Origin: Acidobacteriota bacterium
GTDB taxonomy: Bacteria; Acidobacteriota; Terriglobia; Terriglobales; Acidobacteriaceae
Length of the DNA: 8,103 bases
Assembly (NCBI GenBank): GCA_021779695.1
Contig: JAJYAE010000204.1
Span: 1 to 8,103 of the forward strand
Direction: 5' to 3'
The notes beneath the pieces are model-generated. The model searched no databases and was not told the DNA's origin. It saw only the letters and a list, made by a program, of their open reading frames with translations. Positions 1 through 5,030 of this stretch are shown one piece after another; within the stretch, counting starts at the first letter, position 1, and each line of letters starts with the position of its first letter. The position numbers and the translations under genes are program-made.

Positions 1-1438
1 CTTCAACCTCACCATCATGGCCGCCGTCATGCTTACCATCAACTGGTGGCTGGCCCTCATTGCCTTCGCCGTTCTGCCCATCATCCTCATCGTCACCCGC
101 ATCTTCCGCAACTCCGTCCGCGAAAGCTACCGCCGCGTCCGCGCCGCCATAGCCCGCATCAACAGCTTCACCCAGGAACACGTCACCGGCATGACCATCG
201 TGCAGCTCTTCAACCGCGAAGAGCGCGCTTACCGGGATTTCGAAGCCGTCAACCGCCAGCACATGGTGGCCTTCATGGACACCATCTTCGCCTACGCGCT
301 CTACTACCCGGCCGTCGAGCTGCTCTCCACCATCGCCATCGCACTCGTCCTCTGGCGCGGCGGCTTCAGCGTCATTGCCCATGGCTCCGTCACCATCGGC
401 ATCCTCGCCATGTTCATCCAATACTCGCAGCGCTTCTGGCGCCCCATCCAGGACCTCAGCGACAAATACAACATCCTCCAGGCCGCCATGGCCGCCTGCG
501 AGCGCATCTTCAAGCTCCTCGATACGCCGCCGGAAATCGTAAGCCCCGCCCATCCCCGCACCGGCGACGGCTCCAACCGCATCGAGTTTCGCCACGTCTG
601 GTTCACCTACCAGAAGCTCACGCCCGAGCAGCGGACCGCCGTCGATCAGGCCGCGCAATCCAGCGATCCTCACGCCCTCCTGGCGGCCATGCAGGACATC
701 GAGTGGATCCTCAAAAACGTCTCCTTCACCATCGAGCCCGGCCAGACCATCGCCATCGTCGGTCACACCGGCGCCGGCAAAACCACCCTCACCAGCCTCA
801 TGATGCGCTTCTATGAGGTCACCGCCGGCCAGATTCTCGTCGATGGCATTGACCTGCGCGAGCACGATCTCACCGAGCTACGTCAGCACTTCGCCGTCGT
901 CCTTCAGGATCCGTTCCTCTTCACCGGCACCATCGCGGAAAACATTCGCTTCGGCAACGAGGCCATCACCGACGCCGATCTGCGCCACGCAGCGCGCGAT
1001 GTCAACGTCCTCGACTTCATCGAAAGCCTGCCCGCCCAGTTCGACGAGCCCGTCCGCGAGCGTGGAAGCTCGCTCTCCACCGGCCAGAAGCAACTCATCA
1101 ACTTCGCCCGCGCCCTCGCCTTCAATCCGCGCATCCTCATCCTCGACGAGGCCACCTCCAGCGTCGACACCGACACCGAGCTGCGCATTCGCGGCGCATT
1201 GGAGCGCATGGTCGAGGGCCGCACCAGCGTCCTCATCGCGCACCGCCTCTCCACCGTGCAGCGCGCCGACGCCATCCTCGTCATGCACAAAGGACAGCTC
1301 CGCGAAATGGGCTCGCACCAGGAACTTCTCGCCCACCGCGGCCTCTATTGGAAGCTCTATCAGTTGCAATACAAGGATCAGGAACTCGCCAGCTTCCCCA
1401 CCCCACCCCGCGAACCCTCCATCGCCCCAGCAATGTAA
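1..1438 (+). CDS. ABC exporter half-transporter (fused permease/ATPase, MdlB/MsbA-like), 5' partial
   Basis: ATP-driven exporter subunit with membrane and nucleotide-binding domains on one chain, working as a dimer in the inner membrane; substrate unknown. The reading frame is open back to base 2 (F-N-L-T-I before the Met at 17), so the true start is outside the window; by comparison with exporters of about 600-650 aa, roughly 150 residues are missing. Counting from the Met at 17: a membrane helix at about 5-28, intracellular loop 2 at about 38-80 (S-F-T-Q-E-H...V-Q-L-F-N-R-E), helices at about 88-112 and 120-138, then the ATPase domain. That domain has A-loop Tyr198, Walker A GHTGAGKT at 249-256, Q-loop Gln297, signature LSTGQ at 353-357, Walker B ILILDE at 373-378, D-loop SSVD at 381-384 and H-loop His409. 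All catalytic motifs are intact. About 30 extra residues sit between the A-loop and the strand before Walker A (about 199-229). The partner half-transporter, if any, would lie to the left. Confidence 0.93.
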   Translation, partial: FNLTIMAAVMLTINWWLALIAFAVLPIILIVTRIFRNSVRESYRRVRAAIARINSFTQEHVTGMTIVQLFNREERAYRDFEAVNRQHMVAFMDTIFAYALYYPAVELLSTIAIALVLWRGGFSVIAHGSVTIGILAMFIQYSQRFWRPIQDLSDKYNILQAAMAACERIFKLLDTPPEIVSPAHPRTGDGSNRIEFRHVWFTYQKLTPEQRTAVDQAAQSSDPHALLAAMQDIEWILKNVSFTIEPGQTIAIVGHTGAGKTTLTSLMMRFYEVTAGQILVDGIDLREHDLTELRQHFAVVLQDPFLFTGTIAENIRFGNEAITDADLRHAARDVNVLDFIESLPAQFDEPVRERGSSLSTGQKQLINFARALAFNPRILILDEATSSVDTDTELRIRGALERMVEGRTSVLIAHRLSTVQRADAILVMHKGQLREMGSHQELLAHRGLYWKLYQLQYKDQELASFPTPPREPSIAPAM

Positions 1439-1446
1439 CCCGGGTC

Positions 1447-1494
1447 CCAGGGTGCCCCATCCTTGACGCAGTTTCATCGCGGCAAGGGTGGGAT
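1447..1494. repeat. Hairpin repeat copy 1 (TGCCCCA...AAGGGTGGG type) after the ABC gene
   Basis: Imperfect inverted repeat. CCCATCCTTG at 1456-1465 pairs with CAAGGGTGGG at 1483-1492 (10 pairs, one G-U), around a 17-nt loop that itself has CGC/GCG complementarity. The stem begins 17 nt after the ABC stop codon. It shares the core CCAGGNTGCCCCA (1447-1459) and an AAGGGTGGG right arm with the hairpin at 2556-2603. It has no T-tract, so it is not a canonical intrinsic terminator. It is more likely a REP-like interspersed repeat that may also protect or define the 3' end of the mRNA. Repeat identity is inferred from the two copies here and general familiarity with acidobacterial intergenic sequences. 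Confidence 0.6.
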
Positions 1495-1522
1495 AGCGCA
1501 TAGGCATGATCCGCCACAGACC

Positions 1523-1540
1523 GGTGGCGAAAGGGCCACC
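1523..1540. repeat. Small perfect hairpin GGTGGC/GCCACC
   Basis: Perfect 6-bp stem, GGTGGC at 1523-1528 with GCCACC at 1535-1540, around a GAAAGG loop, followed by the mildly pyrimidine-rich TTCTATATCC. It lies 30 nt after the first hairpin repeat and before the convergent small gene ending at 1616. It could be part of the same repeat unit or a weak terminator for the ABC transcript. The stem is too short and the T content too low to be sure. Confidence 0.3.
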
Positions 1541-1615
1541 TTCTATATCCGTGTCGGTGGTAGCGGCTGGGATGCGGAGCGGGCAAATGTAATCGGCCAG
1601 AGCGCAGCTCGGGCT

Positions 1616-1942
1616 TCACTCCTTCAGTCGCTCGCGCATCTCGGTTCCGGTATCATCCGAGACGACAAAGGAGACACCAATGTGATCCTTATGCACGTAG
1701 AAGTGACGTGACAGAATCTTTCTCGCAACGACGACTTCGCGTCCATCTGTCAGACCAGGGCCAGTGTGCTCCCACGAGTCGTACCTCACGGTGTCTCCGA
1801 CGGTTGGGATCGGGACCCCTCCAGCAGCCCACTCCAGTCGATCAGTGTTTTCCGATTCGCCACGTGGACGGGTTGCACCTTGTGGTTTGTAGTGGAACTC
1901 GAAAATCACGGCAGGGACCTGCAAAGGTGGGTTTTCTGACAT
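1616..1942 (-). CDS. Hypothetical protein, 108 aa, small beta-rich soluble protein
   Basis: I do not recognise a family. The start ATG at 1942 (M-S-E-N-P-P-L-Q) is chosen because a perfect AGGAGG lies 6 nt upstream; longer in-frame extensions reach back across the divergent neighbour and have no such site. There is no signal peptide, membrane segment or cysteine motif. Residues about 5-18 (V-P-A-V-I-F-E-F-H-Y) look like a beta strand, 20-35 is a polar linker, and about 39-53 (A-G-G-V-P-I-P-T-V-G-D-T-V-R-Y) followed by V-V-V-A-R-K-I and F-Y-V...G-V-S-F-V-V-S-D suggests an SH3-like small barrel. The 'P-x-V-G-D-x-V' turn is common in small accessory proteins of plasmids and islands. The C-terminus is a short charged helix (E-M-R-E-R-L-K-E). 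The gene is divergent from the membrane zinc-ribbon gene, across 192 nt. Codon use is less GC-biased than in the flanking genes, suggesting acquisition by transfer. Confidence 0.75.
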   Translation of the reverse strand: MSENPPLQVPAVIFEFHYKPQGATRPRGESENTDRLEWAAGGVPIPTVGDTVRYDSWEHTGPGLTDGREVVVARKILSRHFYVHKDHIGVSFVVSDDTGTEMRERLKE

Positions 1943-1948
1943 GGTTTG

Positions 1949-1954
1949 CCTCCT
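1949..1954 (-). promoter_or_regulatory. Shine-Dalgarno AGGAGG for the 108-aa gene
   Basis: CCTCCT on the plus strand reads AGGAGG on the minus strand, 6 nt before the ATG at 1942. It is a full match to the anti-SD sequence at ideal spacing and fixes the start of this otherwise anonymous gene. Confidence 0.85.
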
Positions 1955-2050
1955 CATGCACAGTTGCTCACAGGTGATGCGGTAAGTCCAGCATCTGGGA
2001 AGGATTTTTTTCAGGTCTTTAGTCGCACGATCTGTGTGAGGGCGGTGTCC

Positions 2051-2061
2051 TAATTTAAAAT
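2051..2061. promoter_or_regulatory. AT-rich element in the divergent intergenic region, possible -10
   Basis: The run TAATTTAAAAT is the most AT-rich spot between the two divergent small genes. TAAAAT at 2056-2061 is one mismatch from a sigma-70 -10 box and would serve the plus-strand gene starting at 2135 with a leader of about 65 nt. The complement also contains TTTAAATTA, so it could serve the minus-strand gene. I see no matching -35 on either strand, so this is only a candidate. Confidence 0.2.
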
Positions 2062-2134
2062 CCACAGGCTCTTGGCAGACGGCGGCGTGCCTCCGGTTGT
2101 TCAAAAGGCGGATAGGCAGATTACCATAAGCGCC

Positions 2135-2545
2135 ATGCGTGCAGATTTCTGTTCGGGTGGTTGCGGAAAGATGATCGCGACAAAACATCCGTGGAATCTC
2201 TGTCCCGAATGCGATGTGCGGATGAGGACCCAAGCGGCAAAAGATGCAGCGTGGGAGCGCGTCTCACTGCTTTCAAAAACCATATACAGGCTACTTCAGG
2301 CGAGCGCGATCCTTCTCGGCTTACTGTGCACCTCTTTTGCGGTTTGGATTTTGGAACCGTCGTATTACCGCATCCTTAAACACCCTTGGTCGCTCGCAGT
2401 ACTGGTTGCGGCTGGCGTGGGGTTCTACTTTTCGTACCGACTGCATAAGGACTTCAGGAGCGCGATTGAGGAGAAATCCGGTCCTGTAATCAGTTGGTAC
2501 GACACGGAAAGCAACGATGGACAGCCTTGGCAAGATCCTGTTTGA
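2135..2545 (+). CDS. Hypothetical zinc-ribbon protein with two transmembrane helices, 136 aa
   Basis: I do not recognise a named family. From the ATG at 2135, the N-terminus carries a four-cysteine metal-binding motif: Cys6 and Cys10 (C-S-G-G-C), then Cys23 and Cys26 (C-P-E-C), separated by a 12-residue loop. This looks like a zinc ribbon with one CxxxC knuckle instead of two CxxC knuckles. A basic/amphipathic stretch follows (about 28-46), then two hydrophobic helices at about 49-72 and 85-102 joined by a short loop with W-I-L-E-P-S-Y-Y, and a polar tail (103-136) ending W-Q-D-P-V. Two helices would put both the zinc ribbon and the tail on the same side, most simply the cytoplasm. A TTG start at 2072 would add 21 residues of low plausibility; an ATG at 2171 would remove the first cysteine pair. 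The ribosome site for 2135 is weak. It is divergent from the 108-aa gene and convergent with nfo. GC content is visibly lower than in the flanking genes. Real gene likely; function unknown. Confidence 0.68.
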   Translation: MRADFCSGGCGKMIATKHPWNLCPECDVRMRTQAAKDAAWERVSLLSKTIYRLLQASAILLGLLCTSFAVWILEPSYYRILKHPWSLAVLVAAGVGFYFSYRLHKDFRSAIEEKSGPVISWYDTESNDGQPWQDPV

Positions 2546-2555
2546 CGGCGGGAGG

Positions 2556-2603
2556 CCAGGTTGCCCCACTCTTTTCCGTAGCCTCTACGAAAAGGGTGGG
2601 GTC
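2556..2603. repeat. Hairpin repeat copy 2, strong stem-loop between convergent genes
   Basis: Long inverted repeat. CCCCACTCTTTT then a single bulged C then CGTAG (2564-2581) pairs with CTACGAAAAGGGTGGGG (2585-2601): 17 pairs with one G-U, around a CCT triloop. The left flank CCAGGTTGCCCCA (2556-2568) matches 12 of 13 positions of the repeat at 1447-1459. The stem starts 18 nt after the stop of the zinc-ribbon gene, almost the same offset as copy 1 from the ABC stop. It could act as a two-way transcription barrier between the convergent zinc-ribbon gene and nfo, but no T-tract follows on either strand, so a REP-like or RNA-stabilising element is equally possible. Confidence 0.7.
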
Positions 2604-2714
2604 GCAATAAATCTCCGCCGACTTTGCAGATAACTTTCCCCGTTTATCGCACATTGAACATAGAACCAACCCTGCCCGTACTCGCAAGGCGGAGCTGGGG
2701 CTGGGAGGTATGGG

Positions 2715-3569
2715 CTATCCCGCCAGGCTCTTCAGCACCCGCACGTTCCGCTCCTCATCGCCTGGCTCATCCACCGGCGTCTCCGCGATAAACGCGCAGT
2801 GCGCAAAGTGCGCGTCGTGCAATAGCCTCTGGAACGGCTCCACGCCCATTGTCCCCTGCCCAATGTGCTCGTGCCGGTCCAGCTTCGAGCCGCGCTCCGC
2901 CTTGGCGTCGTTGCAGTGCCACACGCGCACCGCCTCATAGCCCACGGTCGCTGCCACCTGCCGCATCGTCTCCTTGTAGCCCACCTCGCTCACCATGTCA
3001 TAGCCCGCCACGTGCGTGTGGCACGTGTCCAGACACACCGCCACCGGCGCATGAGCCCGCAGCCGCGCCACCAGCTCTGCCACCTGCTCAAAACTGCCGC
3101 CCAGGCTGAACTCCGCGCCCGCAGTGTTCTCAATCAGAATGTGAAACGGCGTTCCCTGCCAAGCCAGCCCGTCAATCGCCCGCTCAATCGACTCCGCCGC
3201 CAGCCGCAGTCCTTCGTCGCGCGTCAGGCCCTTCCACGAACCCGGATGCAGCACCAGGTACTCCGCGCCATACGCCAGCGCCCGCTCAATCTCCCCGCGA
3301 AACGCCGCAATGCTCTTCGTCCGCACCTCGTCCGACTGGCTGCACACATTCACCAGGTAGCTCGTGTGAATCACCAGCGGTCCCACGTCCAGCTTCGCGC
3401 GCATCTCCTGCATGCGCGCCGCTTCCTTCGTGTCCACCTTCGGAGCGCGCCACATCCGCGGACTGGAAGAAAAAATCTGCAGCGTGTTCGCGCCAATCTC
3501 CCGCGCCCGCTCCACCGCGCACGACGCGCCGCCCGCTGTGCCTACGTGAATTCCGATTCGCTTCGTCAT
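2715..3569 (-). CDS. nfo: Endonuclease IV (deoxyribonuclease IV, AP endonuclease)
   Basis: Cytoplasmic base-excision-repair enzyme that cuts 5' of abasic sites and removes 3' blocking groups, using three zinc ions in a TIM barrel. The 284-aa length is normal for the family (E. coli Nfo about 285). The N-terminus M-T-K-R-I-G-I-H-V-G-T-A-G-G matches the family start. Residues aligning with the nine metal ligands of the E. coli enzyme are all visible: His68, His108, Glu147 (in I-E-N-T-A-G), Asp181 and His184 (in C-L-D-T-C-H-T-H), His218 (in W-H-C-N-D-A-K), Asp231 and His233 (in D-R-H-E-H-I-G), and Glu263 (in A-E-T-P). Its ATG lies 9 nt after the stop of the upstream oxidoreductase gene with no clear ribosome site of its own, suggesting cotranscription and translational coupling. 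It ends facing the convergent zinc-ribbon gene. Nothing looks broken. Confidence 0.96.
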   Translation of the reverse strand: MTKRIGIHVGTAGGASCAVERAREIGANTLQIFSSSPRMWRAPKVDTKEAARMQEMRAKLDVGPLVIHTSYLVNVCSQSDEVRTKSIAAFRGEIERALAYGAEYLVLHPGSWKGLTRDEGLRLAAESIERAIDGLAWQGTPFHILIENTAGAEFSLGGSFEQVAELVARLRAHAPVAVCLDTCHTHVAGYDMVSEVGYKETMRQVAATVGYEAVRVWHCNDAKAERGSKLDRHEHIGQGTMGVEPFQRLLHDAHFAHCAFIAETPVDEPGDEERNVRVLKSLAG

Positions 3570-3578
3570 GCACCCAGT

Positions 3579-4943
3579 CTAACTGGCTGTGATTCCCACC
3601 AGCTTCATCGCATCCGGATCCCACTGCACAATCGTCCCGCGGTCATAACTCAAATTGCTCAACAGCGCCGCGCCCGCCGCGCGATACCCGAACACCGCGT
3701 CCTCCACCACCGGTTTGCGCGACCGCACCGACGCAAAGAAATTCCTGAAGTGGTCGTAGCTGTCGCTGTAACCCTGCGGCGCCACATACTTTTCAAATCC
3801 CACCGGCGGCGCACCTTCAAAATGCTTCTTCGGATACTTCGCCCGGTACGCCGTCTCAATCTCCTTCTGCATTGCCTCAGGAAATGTCTCCACCGTCAGC
3901 CCCGGCTCCGTCTCGCGCGGCACGCGGTTCACCGTCACCGCGCCCCAGCCAATCTCCATCGTGCCTTCCGAGCCTGTAAACACAAGACTCTCGCTCTCTT
4001 CGCCGCCGTCCACAAAGTTCACGTGCAGGCTCAGGTTGAATCCCTCGCGATAATCAAACAGCCCCAGCATTACATCCGGCACATTGCGCCCGTCGTTCCA
4101 GTAGCGCAGTCCGCCCGTCGCCATCCCCCGCGTCGGCCCGTGCGATCCCGTGATGAAATGCGTCCCGCTGAACAGATGCACAAACAGGTCGCCCGCCACG
4201 CCGCTCCCATACGCCTTCCACTTGCGCCACTGGAAAAACTGCTCCGCGTTGAACGGAATCTGCGGCGCCGTGCCCAGAAACCGCTCCCAGTCGCACGTCT
4301 CCGTCGAGGCATCCGGCGGCACCGTGTAGTCCCACGCGCCTATCGCCGAATTGCGATCCCAGTGCGCCGTCACCATGTTCAGCTTGCCAATCGCGCCCTG
4401 CTCCAGCAGTTCCTTCGCCTTCGCATACAGCACGGAACTCACCCGCTGGCTTCCAATCTGCAAAATCCTTCCCGTCGTGCGCGACGCCTCAATCATCTCC
4501 GGCCCGTCGCTGTAGAGATGAATCATCGGCTTCTCGCAATACACATCCTTGCCCGCCTTCATCGCGTCCACGCTGGCCTGCTTGTGCCAGTGGTCCGGCG
4601 TGCCAATAATCACCGCGTCAATGTCCTTGCGCGCCAGAATCTCCCGGTAGTCGCGCGTCGTGAAGATGTCCTTGCCCCACAGCTCCTTGCTGCGCTCCAG
4701 CCGCCCGTTGTAGCAGTCTGCCACCGCCACCAGCTTCACGCCCGGCACCTGCACCGCCGTCTTCGTATCGCCCTGTCCCTGGCCGCCCGCGCCAATCAGC
4801 GCAATCTGAATCTGGTCATTCGCGCTCGACATCCGCGCCGCTTCTTCTTCCACCGCCAGCGCATGCAGCCGCGGCGCAATCACCGTGCTCATCGATGCCG
4901 CTCCCGCTGCCTTCAAGAAACTCCGCCGGTCCAATCCGCTCAC
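3579..4943 (-). CDS. Tat-exported Gfo/Idh/MocA family oxidoreductase
   Basis: NAD(P)-dependent oxidoreductase of the glucose-fructose oxidoreductase / inositol dehydrogenase / MocA family, acting on sugars, cyclitols or glycosides; exact substrate unknown. I chose the GTG at 4943: GGAGGG lies 4 nt upstream and the product then begins M-S-G-L-D-R-R-S-F-L-K-A-A-G, a textbook twin-arginine signal (Arg6-Arg7). An in-frame ATG at 4997 would put 18 residues before this and has poor ribosome-site spacing. In the 454-aa product: Tat signal 1 to about 30; Rossmann fold with dinucleotide loop G-A-G-G-Q-G at 51-56; D-H-W-H at 117-120; the family's E-K-P signature at 137-139 (preceded by Cys136); and a C-terminal substrate domain with the likely catalytic-region His256 (G-D-L-F-V-H). 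Tat export implies folding with cofactor bound before transport, as in periplasmic glucose-fructose oxidoreductase. It follows the phosphoesterase by 87 nt and precedes nfo by 9 nt. Confidence 0.92.
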   Translation of the reverse strand: MSGLDRRSFLKAAGAASMSTVIAPRLHALAVEEEAARMSSANDQIQIALIGAGGQGQGDTKTAVQVPGVKLVAVADCYNGRLERSKELWGKDIFTTRDYREILARKDIDAVIIGTPDHWHKQASVDAMKAGKDVYCEKPMIHLYSDGPEMIEASRTTGRILQIGSQRVSSVLYAKAKELLEQGAIGKLNMVTAHWDRNSAIGAWDYTVPPDASTETCDWERFLGTAPQIPFNAEQFFQWRKWKAYGSGVAGDLFVHLFSGTHFITGSHGPTRGMATGGLRYWNDGRNVPDVMLGLFDYREGFNLSLHVNFVDGGEESESLVFTGSEGTMEIGWGAVTVNRVPRETEPGLTVETFPEAMQKEIETAYRAKYPKKHFEGAPPVGFEKYVAPQGYSDSYDHFRNFFASVRSRKPVVEDAVFGYRAAGAALLSNLSYDRGTIVQWDPDAMKLVGITAS

Positions 4944-4947
4944 AAAA

Positions 4948-4953
4948 CCCTCC
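4948..4953 (-). promoter_or_regulatory. Shine-Dalgarno GGAGGG setting the GTG start of the Gfo/Idh/MocA gene
   Basis: CCCTCC on the plus strand reads GGAGGG on the minus strand, separated by TTTT from the GTG at 4943. It decides in favour of this start over the upstream ATG at 4997 and places the twin-arginine pair at residues 6-7. Confidence 0.8.
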
Positions 4954-5030
4954 GCACACACCAAGATTTCTGCCGCATACCACCATACACGGCCCATATC
5001 CCTCTTCGCTTTTGGTCTTATCGATCGCGC

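Noticed and set aside
46..1507. Alternative long frames on both strands across the ABC gene
   Set aside because: They are shadows of the exporter with repetitive Pro/His/Arg or Ser/Ala composition and no family motifs; the exporter frame has all ATPase motifs.
1463..1711. 82-codon plus-strand frame starting in the first hairpin
   Set aside because: It starts from TTG inside the repeat, overlaps the better supported minus-strand gene at 1616-1942, and shows no ribosome site or recognisable protein.
1987..2011. Terminator-like CCAG-CAT-CTGG stem followed by seven T
   Set aside because: The stem has only four Watson-Crick pairs plus a possible G-U, five bases separate it from the T run, and no plus-strand gene ends just upstream. 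It could be an attenuator but the support is too weak.
1943..2233. Upstream extension of the 108-aa gene to 205 aa
   Set aside because: The extension is antisense to the zinc-ribbon gene and ignores the perfect AGGAGG directly before the ATG at 1942.
2613..2694. CTCCGCC and GGCGGAG inverted pair downstream of nfo
   Set aside because: Seven bases separated by about 70 nt with no T-tract; expected by chance in GC-rich sequence and not a credible terminator.
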